Origin: Rhizobiales bacterium 2SD | GTDB taxonomy: Bacteria > Pseudomonadota > Alphaproteobacteria > Rhizobiales > Beijerinckiaceae | Length of the DNA: 64,000 bases | Assembly: GCA_005502805.1 (NCBI GenBank) | Contig: SCMY01000002.1 | Coordinates: 620,001-684,000 of the forward strand | Direction: 5' to 3' | In this document: positions 9,503-19,099 of the stretch, in pieces | Layout: every line of letters starts with the position of its first letter | How positions within the stretch are numbered: position 1 is the first letter of the stretch | Notes under the pieces: model-generated | What the model was told of the DNA's origin: nothing | Seen by the model: only the letters and a program-made list of their open reading frames with translations | The model's database searches: none | Made by a program: the position numbers and the translations under genes

Positions 9503-12500
9503 ATGGCCGCCCCTGCGCCCGTCTTCCACGCCCCCTATGCCGAGGACGACGCCGCGATCGCCGGTCGCCTGCTCTCCGGCGGTCGCCGGGATCCACTGGC
9601 CAAGGCGAGGATCGACGCCCGCGCCACTTCGCTGGTCGACGCCATCCGGACCCGCAAGGTCGGCCTCGGCGGCATCGAAGAACTGCTGCGCGAATACTCG
9701 CTCTCGACCAAGGAAGGCCTCGCGCTGATGGTGCTGGCCGAGGCGCTGCTGCGCGTGCCGGATGCCGCCACCGCCGACCGGCTGATCGAGGACAAGCTCG
9801 GCCAGGGCGATTTCGCCCATCACGAATCCAAGTCGGATGCTTTCCTGATCTCGGCCTCGTCCTGGGCGCTCGGCATCACCGCCCGCATCATCCAGCCCGG
9901 CGAGACCCCGACCAGCATCATCGGCAACCTCTCCAAGCGCCTCGGCCTGCCCGCCGTGCGCACCGCGACGCGCCAGGCGATGCGCGTCATGGGCAACCAT
10001 TTCGTCCTCGGCCAGACCATCGAGGAGGCGCTGAAGCGCGCCCGCTCCGGCTCGGGCAAGCTCTACCGCTACTCCTTCGACATGCTCGGCGAAGGCGCGC
10101 GCACGCAAGCCGATGCCGACCGCTACTACGCCTCTTATGCCGATGCGATCGACGCCATCGGCCGCTCCGCCGGCAACGATCGCCTGCCGAACCGCCCGGG
10201 CATCTCGGTCAAGCTCTCGGCCCTGCATCCGCGCTATGAGGCGACCAATCGCGAGCGCGTGTTGGCCGAGCTGACGCCGAAGGTGATCGAGCTCGCCCGC
10301 CAGGCCAAGGCCTACGACCTCAACTTCACCGTCGACGCCGAGGAGGCCGACCGGCTCGAGCTCTCGCTCGACGTCATCGCCGCGGTGATGGCCGATCCCT
10401 CGCTCGCCGGCTGGGACGGTTTCGGCCTCGCTATCCAGGCCTATCAGAAGCGCGCCTCGGCGGTGATCGCCCACATCGCCGCCCTCGCCGAAACCTATGA
10501 CCGCCGGCTGATGGTCCGCCTGGTCAAGGGCGCCTATTGGGACACCGAACTGAAGCGCGCCCAGGAGCGCGGCCTGCCCGACTATCCGGTCTTCACCCGC
10601 AAGGCGATGACCGACCTCAACTACGAGGCCTGCGCGAAGCAGCTGCTGGCGCTGCGCCCGCGCATCATTCCCCAGTTCGCCACCCATAATGCGCTGACCG
10701 TCGCGACCGTCGCCGAGCTCGCCGGCGATGCCGAGAATTTCGAGTTCCAGCGCCTGCACGGCATGGGCGAGGCGCTGTATGAGCGGCTGCTGCAGTCGGA
10801 TTCCGGCTTCGCCTGCCGCACCTATGCCCCGGTCGGCGGCCATCAGGACCTGCTCGCCTATCTCGTCCGCCGCCTGCTCGAGAACGGCGCCAACTCCTCC
10901 TTCGTTTCGGTCTCCGGCGATCCCGACGTGCCGGTCGCGACGCTGCTGGTGCCGCCGGCCGACATCATCGGCTCGCCCAGCGCCGCCCGCCATCGCCGCA
11001 TCCCGCTGCCGGCCGAGCTCTTCGGCCCCTCGCGCCGCAACTCCGCCGGCGTCGAGCTCGGCGATGCACAGAGCCTTGCCGCCCTGCTCGCCGAGGTCCA
11101 CGCCGCCGCAGCCAAGCCCGTACCCGAGGCGATGCCGCTGATCGACGGCAAGCCCGGTACCGGCACCGCCCGCGACGTGCCCTCGCCGATCGACGGCAAG
11201 CCGGTCGGCCGCGTCACCGAGGGCGATGCCGCCAGCGCCGAGAAGGCGATGGCTGCGGCCAAGGCCGGCTTCCACGCCTGGAACGCGACGCCGGCCCGCA
11301 ACCGCGCCGCCTCGCTGCGCCAGGCCGCCGATCTGATGGAAGCGCGCCGCGGCCCGATCCTGGCGCTGCTCCAGTCCGAAGCCGGCAAGACGCTCGACGA
11401 CGCCATCGCCGAATTGCGCGAGGCCGTCGACTTCCTGCGCTATTACGCGGCGGAGGCGGAGGCGAAGTTCGCCGTGCCGACCGCCCTGCCCGGCCCGACC
11501 GGCGAGGAGAACCGCCTGATCCTGCGCGGCCGCGGCCCCTTCGTCTGCATCGCGCCCTGGAACTTCCCGCTGGCGATCTTCGTCGGCCAGGTCGCCGCTG
11601 CGCTGGTTGCCGGCAATAGCGTCGTCGCCAAGCCCGCGCCGCAGACCCCGCTGATCGCCGCGCTCGCCGTGCGCCTGCTGCACGAGGCCGGCATCCCCAA
11701 GTCCGCGCTGCACTTCGCCCCGGGCGACGGCAAACTCGGCGCGGCGCTGGTCGCGCACAGGGATGTCGCCGGCGTCGCGTTCACCGGCTCGACCGCGACC
11801 GCCCGCGCCATCAACCGGGCGCTCGCCGCCAAGGACGGCCCGATCGTGCCGCTGATCGCCGAGACCGGCGGCCTCAACGCTATGATCGTCGACGCCACTG
11901 CGCTGGCCGAGCAGGTCGCCGACGACGTCGTGCTCTCCGCCTTCCGCTCGGCCGGCCAGCGCTGCTCGGCGCTGCGCTTGCTCGTCGTGCAGGAGGACGT
12001 CGCCGACAAGATGGTCGAGATGATCGAGGGCGCCGCCAGCGAGCTCACCCTCGGCGACCCCCGCCAGATCGAGACCCATGTCGGCCCGGTGATCGACGCC
12101 GCCGCCAAGGAGCGCCTCGACGCCCATATCGCCGCGATGCGCGCCGCCGGCCGCGTCACCTATGCCGGCAAGACGCCGTCTCTGCCCGGCACCTTCGTCG
12201 CCCCGCACATCATCAGGCTCGACAAGGTCGCGGATCTTGCCGCCGAGCATTTCGGCCCGGTGCTGCATGTCGTGCGCTGGAAGGCGGGCCAGCTCGACAA
12301 GGTGCTCGCCGAGATCGAGGCCACCGGCTACGGCCTGACCTTCGGCCTGCATTCGCGCATCGAGGCCACTGTCGAGCGCGTGGTCGACCGGCTCTCGACC
12401 GGCAACATCTATGTCAACCGCAACATGATCGGCGCGGTCGTCGGCGTGCAGCCCTTCGGCGGCCACGGGCTGTCGGGCACCGGCCCCAAGGCCGGCGGCC

Positions 12501-12595
12501 CGAACTACCTGCCGCGCTTCGCCACCGAGCAGACGGTGACGATCAACACCGCGGCGGCCGGCGGCAACGCCTCGCTGATCGCGATGGGGGAGTAA
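9503..12595 (+). CDS. putA: Bifunctional proline dehydrogenase / L-glutamate gamma-semialdehyde dehydrogenase
   Basis: PutA of about 1030 residues. It oxidises proline to pyrroline-5-carboxylate (FAD domain) and then to glutamate (NAD domain). The proline dehydrogenase barrel shows RLVKGAYWD and FATHNALT. The aldehyde dehydrogenase half has the catalytic Glu in ETGG (residue 787) and Cys in GQRCS (residue 821). The length fits the short PutA class without the N-terminal ribbon-helix-helix DNA-binding domain, consistent with control by a separate regulator, the divergent Lrp-type gene. The start is the ATG at 9503, preceded by GGAG. Confidence 0.95.
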   Translation: MAAPAPVFHAPYAEDDAAIAGRLLSGGRRDPLAKARIDARATSLVDAIRTRKVGLGGIEELLREYSLSTKEGLALMVLAEALLRVPDAATADRLIEDKLGQGDFAHHESKSDAFLISASSWALGITARIIQPGETPTSIIGNLSKRLGLPAVRTATRQAMRVMGNHFVLGQTIEEALKRARSGSGKLYRYSFDMLGEGARTQADADRYYASYADAIDAIGRSAGNDRLPNRPGISVKLSALHPRYEATNRERVLAELTPKVIELARQAKAYDLNFTVDAEEADRLELSLDVIAAVMADPSLAGWDGFGLAIQAYQKRASAVIAHIAALAETYDRRLMVRLVKGAYWDTELKRAQERGLPDYPVFTRKAMTDLNYEACAKQLLALRPRIIPQFATHNALTVATVAELAGDAENFEFQRLHGMGEALYERLLQSDSGFACRTYAPVGGHQDLLAYLVRRLLENGANSSFVSVSGDPDVPVATLLVPPADIIGSPSAARHRRIPLPAELFGPSRRNSAGVELGDAQSLAALLAEVHAAAAKPVPEAMPLIDGKPGTGTARDVPSPIDGKPVGRVTEGDAASAEKAMAAAKAGFHAWNATPARNRAASLRQAADLMEARRGPILALLQSEAGKTLDDAIAELREAVDFLRYYAAEAEAKFAVPTALPGPTGEENRLILRGRGPFVCIAPWNFPLAIFVGQVAAALVAGNSVVAKPAPQTPLIAALAVRLLHEAGIPKSALHFAPGDGKLGAALVAHRDVAGVAFTGSTATARAINRALAAKDGPIVPLIAETGGLNAMIVDATALAEQVADDVVLSAFRSAGQRCSALRLLVVQEDVADKMVEMIEGAASELTLGDPRQIETHVGPVIDAAAKERLDAHIAAMRAAGRVTYAGKTPSLPGTFVAPHIIRLDKVADLAAEHFGPVLHVVRWKAGQLDKVLAEIEATGYGLTFGLHSRIEATVERVVDRLSTGNIYVNRNMIGAVVGVQPFGGHGLSGTGPKAGGPNYLPRFATEQTVTINTAAAGGNASLIAMGE

Positions 12596-12610
12596 CGCCG
12601 GCGCGGGTAT

Positions 12611-14080
12611 TCAACCCAGCGTCGCGGCTGCCGCCTTCGCGCCCGTCTGGAACAGGCTGTCGAGATGTCCGGCCACGGCCTGCGTGAAGCGCTGCTCGCG
12701 CGGCAAGTCGTCGCCGAAGATCGCGCCGATGCCGAGAAGCGCTTCACTCAGCGCTGCGGCGTTGCGACCGGCCGCCTTGGCGCGCACCGCGAATTCGGCG
12801 GCGAGCGGGTCGCGCACGTCGATCGACTCGCCCCTCTCGTCGGTGCCGGTGACATAGGACATCCAGGCGGCGACGCCGAGCGCGAGGTGCTCGATCGGGG
12901 CGCCGGCTTTCAGGCGCTCGCGGATGGTGCCGAGCAGGCGCTGCGGCAGCTTCTGCGAGCCGTCCATGGCGATCTGCCAGGTGCGGTGCCTGATCGCCGG
13001 GTTCTGGAAGCGGGCGAGCAGGTCCCCGGCATAGGCCTTGAGATCGACGCCCTGCGGAGCCGGCACGGTCGGAATGATCTCGCCCCACAGTCCCTGCAGG
13101 AAGCGGGCGAAGACCGGATCGCCGCTCGCCGCCGCAACCGTCTCGTGGCCGGCGAGATAGCCGAGATAGGCAAGGCTCGAATGCGCGCCGTTGAGCATGC
13201 GCAGCTTCATGAACTCGAAGGGCGCGACCTCGGAGACCATCTGCGCGCCGACCTCGTGCCAGCGCGGCCGGCCGGCGGCAAAGACGTCCTCCACCGCCCA
13301 TTGCCGGAAGGGCTCGCCGATCACCGGGGCAGCATCGTCGAGGCCGAGCAGACCAGCGACCTCGGCGATATCAGCGTCGGTCGTCGCCGGGACGATCCGG
13401 TCGACCATGGTCGAGGGGAAGGCCCCGTTGGCTTCGATCCAGGCGGCGAGCCTGTCGTCGCGCAGGGCGGCGAAATCGCGGACGAGGCCGGCCAGGACAT
13501 GGCCATTGGAGGGGAGATTGTCGCAGCAGAGCGCCGTGAACGGGCCGAGGCCTGCTTCCTTACGGGCAGCGAGACCGGCGACGATCAGTCCGACAGCCGA
13601 GCGCGGCGCATCGGGATTGGCGAGGTCGTGGATGATGTCGGGGTGGTCGGCCTTGAGCCTGCCGGTCGCCGGATCGTGGCAATAGCCCTTCTCGGTGACG
13701 GTGAGCGAGACGATCCTGGTCTCGGGCGCGGCAAGCTTCGCGACCAGAACCTGAGGGCTCTCGGGCGCGACGAGCACGTCGAGCACTGAGCCGATGACGC
13801 GCAGCTCCGGCCCGGCAGGTGCGCGCTTCAGGAAGGTGTAGAGCCCGTCCTGCGGCTTGAGCCGGTCGCGCTGGTCGGGCCGCTGCAGGCTGGCGCCGAC
13901 GATGCCCCAGGCGCCAAACTCCGTTTCCAGAGCGTCGTCGGTGAACTCGCACATATGGGCGCGGGTGAAAGCCCCTAGGCCGAGATGGACGATGCCGGGC
14001 TGGAGCTTGCTGCGATCATAACCCGGCCGTCTGACGGCGGCCGGAAGGGAAGCGAGCGTGGCGGAGGACAGACGGGTCAA
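12611..14080 (-). CDS. uxuB: Mannitol dehydrogenase-family protein, probable fructuronate reductase
   Basis: A polyol/mannitol dehydrogenase-family oxidoreductase of 489 residues. The N-terminal Rossmann region begins IVHLGLGAFTRAH, and the central KLRMLNGAHSSLAY segment carries the family catalytic Lys/Asn/His. It most likely reduces D-fructuronate to D-mannonate, because it ends an operon that begins with uronate isomerase. Mannitol or tagaturonate activity cannot be excluded. The start is a TTG overlapping the dctM stop (TTGA), so translation is probably coupled. The open frame continues upstream through dctM and dctQ, but that extension is only antiframe shadow. Confidence 0.85.
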   Translation of the reverse strand: MTRLSSATLASLPAAVRRPGYDRSKLQPGIVHLGLGAFTRAHMCEFTDDALETEFGAWGIVGASLQRPDQRDRLKPQDGLYTFLKRAPAGPELRVIGSVLDVLVAPESPQVLVAKLAAPETRIVSLTVTEKGYCHDPATGRLKADHPDIIHDLANPDAPRSAVGLIVAGLAARKEAGLGPFTALCCDNLPSNGHVLAGLVRDFAALRDDRLAAWIEANGAFPSTMVDRIVPATTDADIAEVAGLLGLDDAAPVIGEPFRQWAVEDVFAAGRPRWHEVGAQMVSEVAPFEFMKLRMLNGAHSSLAYLGYLAGHETVAAASGDPVFARFLQGLWGEIIPTVPAPQGVDLKAYAGDLLARFQNPAIRHRTWQIAMDGSQKLPQRLLGTIRERLKAGAPIEHLALGVAAWMSYVTGTDERGESIDVRDPLAAEFAVRAKAAGRNAAALSEALLGIGAIFGDDLPREQRFTQAVAGHLDSLFQTGAKAAAATLG

Positions 14081-15357
14081 TGGAACAGCCTCGGCAGCCA
14101 GAGGGAGATGCCGGGCACATAGGTCACCAGCAGCAGCACGGCAACAGAGGCGCCGTAGAACGGCCAGATCGTGCGCATGGATTCGCCGATCGAGATGCGC
14201 CCGATCGCGCAAGCGACGAACTGCACCGAGCCGACCGGCGGGGTGTTGAGCCCGATGCCGGCATTGAGGATCAGGATCACGCCGAAATGGATCGGGTCGA
14301 CGCCGAAGGCCTTGACCACCGGCAGGAAGATCGGCGTGCAGATGATGATCATCGGCGCCATGTCCATGAAGGTGCCGAGCACCAGCAGGATGATGTTGAT
14401 CATCAGGAGGATGACGAGCGGGTTGTCCGAGACCGCCTTCATCGCTGCGATCGTCGCCTGCGGCACCTGCAGGAAGGCCATCAGCCAGCCGAAGGAGCCG
14501 GCGGCGCCGATCACCAAGAGCACCATGGCGGTGGTGCGGACCGCGCCGAGCGTCGCCTCGACGAAGGCGGTCCAGGTCAGCTGGCGATAGACCAGGATGG
14601 TGACGAGGATGGCGTAGACCACCGCGACGCAGGAGGATTCCGTCGCGGTGAAGACGCCGGAGCGGACGCCGCCGAAGATGATGCCGATCAGCAGGATGCC
14701 GGGCAAAGCGAGCACGACATAGCGCCCGACGGCGGCGAAGCCGGGGAAGGCCTCGCGCGGATAGCCGCGCTTCACCGCCACCGCCCAGGCCGCGAACATC
14801 AGCGCGGCGCAGAGCAGCAGGCCTGGCACGACGCCGGCGGTGAAGAGGTCGGCGATCGAAAGGTTTCCGCCCGCCGAGAGCGAATAGATGATCATGTTGT
14901 GCGAGGGCGGGATCAACAGGGCGATGATCGCCGCATTCGCGGTGACGTTGACGGCGTAGTCGGCGTCGTAGCCGCGCTTCTTCATCTGCGGGATCATCAG
15001 GCCGCCGACGGCCGAGGCGTCGGCCACGGCCGAGCCGGAGATCCCGCCGAAGAGCGTGCAAGTGACGACGTTGACCTGGCCGAGGCCGCCGCGCAGATGG
15101 CCGACCAGGCTCGCCGCCATCTGGATCAGGCGCTCGGCGATGCCGCCGCGGATCATCAGGTCGCCGGCATAGATGAAGAACGGGATCGCCATCATGGCGA
15201 AGGCGTTCATGCCGGAATTCATCTGCTGGAAGACGACGACCGGCGGCAGGCCCATATAGACGACGGTCGCGACCGAGGCGATGCCGAGGCAGAAGGCGAC
15301 GGGAACGCCGATCAGCAGCAGCAGCGAGAAGGTGCCGAAGAGAACCCAGAGTTCCAT
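14077..15357 (-). CDS. dctM: TRAP transporter large permease (DctM)
   Basis: A 426-residue membrane protein with about twelve hydrophobic segments, the usual size and profile of the TRAP large subunit. It uses the sodium gradient to import an acid captured by DctP. It follows dctQ by 3 bases and overlaps the fructuronate reductase start. The operon context points to hexuronates or their unsaturated derivatives as substrate. Confidence 0.93.
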   Translation of the reverse strand: MELWVLFGTFSLLLLIGVPVAFCLGIASVATVVYMGLPPVVVFQQMNSGMNAFAMMAIPFFIYAGDLMIRGGIAERLIQMAASLVGHLRGGLGQVNVVTCTLFGGISGSAVADASAVGGLMIPQMKKRGYDADYAVNVTANAAIIALLIPPSHNMIIYSLSAGGNLSIADLFTAGVVPGLLLCAALMFAAWAVAVKRGYPREAFPGFAAVGRYVVLALPGILLIGIIFGGVRSGVFTATESSCVAVVYAILVTILVYRQLTWTAFVEATLGAVRTTAMVLLVIGAAGSFGWLMAFLQVPQATIAAMKAVSDNPLVILLMINIILLVLGTFMDMAPMIIICTPIFLPVVKAFGVDPIHFGVILILNAGIGLNTPPVGSVQFVACAIGRISIGESMRTIWPFYGASVAVLLLVTYVPGISLWLPRLFH

Positions 15358-15360
15358 GGT

Positions 15361-15894
15361 TCAGACCTCCTGCTCGGAGCCGAAATGGCCGAAGCCGAGC
15401 GGGGCCTGCTTCTCGCCGGTGACGAAGAGCAGCATCTTCTCGAGTGCGAACAGGGCGATCAGCGCGCCGCCGGCGGCGATCGGGATGTAATCCCAGCCGC
15501 GCGAGATGCCGATGATCGGCATGCGGTCGCTCCAGGTGCCGGCGGCCAGCTGGGCGCCGTAGACCAGCATGGCGATGCCGAAGGCGCAGACCAGGCCCTC
15601 GCCGATCAGGATCAGCGCGGCCCGCAAGGGCGGCGGCGACATCACCAGCCCAACCTCGAAGCCGAGATGGTCGCTCTCGCGCACGCCGACGGCGGCGCCG
15701 AGCAGGATGAACCAGGACATCAGGAAGAGCGAGCCCGCCTCGACCCAGATCGGCGTGTCGTTGAGGACGTAGCGGCCGAACACGCCCCAGGCGACCATGA
15801 TCGTCATCAGGACGAGGCCGGCGCCGGCGGTGAACAGGGCGTAGAGGCTGAGCTTGGCGCCGAGGCGCGTCAGATGCGCGGTGAAGGCGTGCAT
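15361..15894 (-). CDS. dctQ: TRAP transporter small permease (DctQ)
   Basis: A 177-residue protein with four hydrophobic segments, typical of the TRAP small subunit that pairs with DctM. It lies between dctP and dctM. A 172-base gap separating it from dctP holds a palindromic repeat and a strong hairpin, while its 3' end nearly touches dctM. Confidence 0.92.
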   Translation of the reverse strand: MHAFTAHLTRLGAKLSLYALFTAGAGLVLMTIMVAWGVFGRYVLNDTPIWVEAGSLFLMSWFILLGAAVGVRESDHLGFEVGLVMSPPPLRAALILIGEGLVCAFGIAMLVYGAQLAAGTWSDRMPIIGISRGWDYIPIAAGGALIALFALEKMLLFVTGEKQAPLGFGHFGSEQEV

Positions 15895-15925
15895 GGATGT
15901 GTCCCGGCGCTGTCAGTTCTTGCGA

Positions 15926-16025
15926 GTCGTCCCGGGCGAGCGAAGCGAAGACCCGGGACCCATGCCGCAACGGTTCAGGCATGGATCCCGGACCGGCGCG
16001 GCTTCGCCGCTTGTCCGGGATGACG
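15926..16025. repeat. Intergenic palindromic repeat (CCCGGG-core type)
   Basis: A two-part inverted repeat between dctP and dctQ. The left arm, GTCGTCCCGGGCGAGCGAAG, is answered by CTTGTCCGGGATGACG at the right end. Inside are smaller hairpins (CCATGCC/GGCATGG). The arm sequence resembles the elements at 21405-21527 and 36990-37095, so I place it in the same interspersed family. Confidence 0.75.
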
Positions 16026-16034
16026 AAGTTGGAA

Positions 16035-16056
16035 GGGGCGGCGGTGAAGCCGCCCC
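16035..16056 (-). terminator. Intercistronic stem-loop downstream of dctP
   Basis: A perfect 8-bp GC stem (GGGGCGGC / GCCGCCCC) with a 6-base loop begins 10 bases past the dctP stop. No T-run follows. It may therefore act as a 3'-end stabiliser or partial terminator that keeps dctP mRNA more abundant than the permease messages, as is common for binding-protein genes. Confidence 0.6.
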
Positions 16057-16066
16057 GGTCGTCAGA

Positions 16067-17050
16067 TCACTTCACCGCCTGGATGGCGGCGACCATTTCC
16101 TTGAGCTTCGGATCGGTGACGAACTTGTCGTAGACCGGCTTCATCGCGTCGATGAAGGGCTGCTTCTCGACCGCGTTGATCTGGGCGCCGCCGGCCTTGA
16201 CCTTGGCCTCCGAGGCCTTCTCGCGGGCGTCCCAGAGCTCGCGCATCTTGGCGACGGATTCCTTGGCGGCGGCCTTGATCAGCGCCTGGTCGGCGGCGTT
16301 GAACTTGTCGAAGGAGCGCTTCGACATCACCAGCACTTCCGGCGAGAGCGAGTGCTCGGTCTGCGAATAGAACTTCGAGACCTCGAAATGCCGGGTCGAC
16401 TCATAGGAGGGCCAGTTGTTCTCAGCGCCGTCGATGACGCCGGTCTGCAGGGCCGAATAGACCTCGCCGAACGGCATCGGCGTGGCATTGGCGCCGAGCG
16501 CCGAGACGAGGCTGACGAACATGTCGGACTGCTGCACGCGGATCTTCATGCCCTTCATGTCGGCGGGCGTGTTGATGGCGCGCTTGGAATTATAGAAGGA
16601 GCGCGAGCCGGAATCGTAGAAGGCGAGGCCGATCAGGTCGTGCTTCTCGAAATCCTTGAGCAGATTGTCGCCGATCGGCCCGTCCATGACCTTCCGCATG
16701 TGCTCGACCGAGCGGAAGATGAAGGGCAGCGACGGCACATTGGTCGCCGGGATCAGGTTGTTGAACGGCGCCATATTGATGCGGTTCATGTCGATGACGC
16801 CGAAACGCGTCTGGTCGATCGTGTCCTTCTCCTGGCCGAGCTGGGCCGAGTGGAAGACGTTGATCTTGATCCGCCCCTGGGTGCGCTCGTCGAGCAGCTT
16901 GCCCATGTGGCGGACGGCCTCGACCGTCGGATAGTCGGTCGGGTGGATGTCGGTCGAGCGCAGAGTGACGTTCTGCGCCTGAGCCGAGGTCGCGAGCAGC
17001 GCGGCGAAGGCGACGCCGGCGAGCGCGGAGAAACTGCGTCGATTGAGCAT
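16067..17050 (-). CDS. dctP: TRAP transporter solute-binding protein (DctP)
   Basis: A periplasmic protein of 327 residues with an N-terminal signal (MLNRRSFSALAG to about SAQA, residues 1-25). The rest shows the DctP fold, including the RVQQSDMF segment that carries the carboxylate-binding arginine. It delivers an organic acid to DctQM. Within this operon that ligand is probably a uronate or unsaturated uronate. The ATG at 17050 is taken because it directly precedes the signal peptide. Confidence 0.92.
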   Translation of the reverse strand: MLNRRSFSALAGVAFAALLATSAQAQNVTLRSTDIHPTDYPTVEAVRHMGKLLDERTQGRIKINVFHSAQLGQEKDTIDQTRFGVIDMNRINMAPFNNLIPATNVPSLPFIFRSVEHMRKVMDGPIGDNLLKDFEKHDLIGLAFYDSGSRSFYNSKRAINTPADMKGMKIRVQQSDMFVSLVSALGANATPMPFGEVYSALQTGVIDGAENNWPSYESTRHFEVSKFYSQTEHSLSPEVLVMSKRSFDKFNAADQALIKAAAKESVAKMRELWDAREKASEAKVKAGGAQINAVEKQPFIDAMKPVYDKFVTDPKLKEMVAAIQAVK

Positions 17051-17145
17051 GGTCTTGTCCTCTCCCCAATAAAGTCGCCGGCTTATTCCGGTCGTTCTTG
17101 TCCCCTGGCGGGAGCTGCGCCGGCACGGCCGGGAACAGCGGTCTT

Positions 17146-17487
17146 TCACAAAAATTCCGTCCGCATCGGTGTGAAGGAATCGATCAATTGCCCGGCCTCG
17201 ATGTTGACGACGCCGTGGACGAGGTTCTCGGGCACGAAGAAGGTGTCGCCGGCGGCAAGCCGGCTGGTCTTGCCATCGATGGTGACGTCGAAGACGCCGC
17301 TTTCGACATAGGATGCCTGGCGGTGCGGGTGCTGATGAGCCTTGCCGACAGCCCCCTGCTCGAAGGCGACGCGCACCACCATCAGGTCCGGGCCATAGGC
17401 CATAATCTTGCGCTTCACGCCGGGCTCGGTCGGCTCCCAGGCGATCTCGCCGTCATGCTGGAAGAAAGAGTTGAGACGGTTCGTCAT
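17146..17487 (-). CDS. Cupin protein, KdgF-like
   Basis: A single-domain cupin of 113 residues. The metal-binding motifs are visible: KAHQHPHRQ with the first His pair, and ENLVHGV with the last His. Length and flow match KdgF, which helps linearise unsaturated uronates to 5-keto-4-deoxyuronate. Its place directly after kduD (4-base ATGA overlap) supports that role. The reading frame continues upstream, but the ATG at 17487 begins the conserved part. Confidence 0.82.
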   Translation of the reverse strand: MTNRLNSFFQHDGEIAWEPTEPGVKRKIMAYGPDLMVVRVAFEQGAVGKAHQHPHRQASYVESGVFDVTIDGKTSRLAAGDTFFVPENLVHGVVNIEAGQLIDSFTPMRTEFL

Positions 17488-18248
17488 CGCGCCAGCCAGC
17501 CTCCGTCGACGGGTAGGATCGCGCCGTGGATGTAGGCCGCGGCGTCGCTCGCCAGGAACACCGCCGCGCCGCCGATATCGGACGGCCGGCCCCAGCGCCC
17601 GGCCGGGATGCGGGCGAGGATCGCGGCGTTGCGGTCGGGATCGGCGCGCAGCGCTTCGGTGTTGTTGCTCTCGACATAGCCGGGAGCGATCGCGTTGACG
17701 TTGATGCCTTTCGCTGCCCACTCGCAGGCGAGCAGCCGCGTCAGGCCGGCGAGCCCGCTCTTGCTCGCCGTGTAGGAGGCGACGCGGATGCCGCCCTGGA
17801 AGGAGAGCAGCGAGGCGATGTTGACGATGCGGCCGGTGCGGCCGGCCGTCAGCGCCGCCTTGGCGAAGGCCTGGGCCAGGAAGAAATTGGCCTTGAGGTT
17901 GAGGTTCATCACCTCGTCCCAGTCACTCTCGCTGAAATCGAGCGCGTCGGCCCGGCGGATGATGCCGGCATTGTTGACGAGGATGTCGAGCGGGCCGGCG
18001 AGCGCCTGAGCCTGTTCGATCACCCGCGCTGCGACGCCGCCCTGCTGAAGGTCGGCCTGAAGCGAAAGGCAGGTGCCGCCGGCATCGGCGATCAGCTTTT
18101 CCGTCTCCGCCATGCTCGAACGCCCGGCTGCGACGACCCTGGCGCCGGCCTGAGCGATGGCCAGAGCGATGCCCTGGCCGATGCCGGTATTGGCGCCGGT
18201 GACCAGCGCCGTGCGGCCGTCCAGCGAGAAGGGCGAGACCGTCGCCAT
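17484..18248 (-). CDS. kduD: 2-dehydro-3-deoxy-D-gluconate 5-dehydrogenase (KduD)
   Basis: A short-chain dehydrogenase of 254 residues. It has the NAD-binding TGANTGIGQG, the NNAG motif and the catalytic YTASK following the Ser in IASLLS. In this setting it most likely reduces 5-keto-3-deoxy-uronate (DKII) to 2-keto-3-deoxygluconate. It overlaps kduI by one base and kdgF by four, so the three are translationally coupled. Confidence 0.9.
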   Translation of the reverse strand: MATVSPFSLDGRTALVTGANTGIGQGIALAIAQAGARVVAAGRSSMAETEKLIADAGGTCLSLQADLQQGGVAARVIEQAQALAGPLDILVNNAGIIRRADALDFSESDWDEVMNLNLKANFFLAQAFAKAALTAGRTGRIVNIASLLSFQGGIRVASYTASKSGLAGLTRLLACEWAAKGINVNAIAPGYVESNNTEALRADPDRNAAILARIPAGRWGRPSDIGGAAVFLASDAAAYIHGAILPVDGGWLAR

Positions 18249-19099
18249 CAGCGCAGCGTCTCCACCGGGGCAGCGTCCATGTCGGTGAATTCGACATTGT
18301 CGCCGGCCATGGCCCAGACGAAGGAGTAGTTCGAGGTGCCGCAGCCGCAATGGATCGACCAGTTCGGCGAGATCACCGCCTGCTCGTTAGCCACGAGGAG
18401 GTGGCGGGTCTGCTGCGGCTCACCCATGAAGTGGAAGACGCGGTGGGCCGGGTCGAGGTTGAAGTAGAGATAGGCCTCCATCCGCCGCGTATGGGTGTGG
18501 CAGGGCATGGAGTTCCAGACCGAGCCCGGCTCCAGCGCCGTCATGCCCATGACCAGCTGGTTGGTGCCGGTCGAGTTCGGCATGATGTATTGCCGGATGG
18601 TGCGCTTGTTCGAGGTCTCGGCCGAGCCGAGATGGATGGTGTTGGCGTCTTCCTTGCGGATGAGCTGGTGCTTGGCTTCGCGATGCGCCGGGGCGCTGGT
18701 CAGATAGAACTTGGCCGGGTTGGCCGGATCGGCGCTGGCGAAAGACACCTCCTTCGCGCCGAGCCCGACATAGAGCGCGTCGAGACTGGGCAACTCGAAG
18801 CGCTCGCCGTCGACGCTGACCGAGCCGGCGCCGCCGAGGTTGATCACGCCGAGCTCGCGTCGCGCCAGGAAGAAGGGCGTGCCGGTCGGCGGGAACGGGT
18901 CGAGCGTCAGCGGCTTGGCCGCCGGCGTCGCGCCGCCGACGATCATGCGGTCGTAATGGCTATAGGTCAGCGTGACCTCGCCGGGCACGAAGATGCGCTC
19001 GATCAGGAAATCCTGGCGCAGGGCCTCTGTGTCGTAGCCACGCACGTCACGAGGGTGGGCGGCCTGGCGTTCGTCGATGGTCTTGGTGGCGCTGGTCAC
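18248..19099 (-). CDS. kduI: 5-dehydro-4-deoxy-D-glucuronate isomerase (KduI)
   Basis: A 283-residue bicupin isomerase of the KduI family that converts 5-keto-4-deoxyuronate to 2,5-diketo-3-deoxygluconate. The zinc site is visible as CHTHTRRMEAY with a later His near SIHCGCG. It begins at a GTG overlapping the uxaC stop (GTGA). Length is as expected for the family. Confidence 0.95.
   Translation of the reverse strand: MTSATKTIDERQAAHPRDVRGYDTEALRQDFLIERIFVPGEVTLTYSHYDRMIVGGATPAAKPLTLDPFPPTGTPFFLARRELGVINLGGAGSVSVDGERFELPSLDALYVGLGAKEVSFASADPANPAKFYLTSAPAHREAKHQLIRKEDANTIHLGSAETSNKRTIRQYIMPNSTGTNQLVMGMTALEPGSVWNSMPCHTHTRRMEAYLYFNLDPAHRVFHFMGEPQQTRHLLVANEQAVISPNWSIHCGCGTSNYSFVWAMAGDNVEFTDMDAAPVETLR

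Noticed and set aside
9254..12466. A 1070-codon open frame antisense to putA
   Set aside because: It mirrors the GC-rich third-codon positions of putA. The translation is a low-complexity Gly/Ala/Arg/Asp mixture with no domain, and putA has all its catalytic residues.
14081..15982. A 5' extension that would make the fructuronate reductase 1123 residues long
   Set aside because: The added part is an out-of-frame reading of dctM and dctQ. The conserved enzyme begins at the TTG at 14080.
14080..16023. A 647-codon plus-strand frame opposite dctM/dctQ
   Set aside because: The translation is His/Asp/Arg-rich without any fold, and it lies fully antisense to two well-supported TRAP permease genes.
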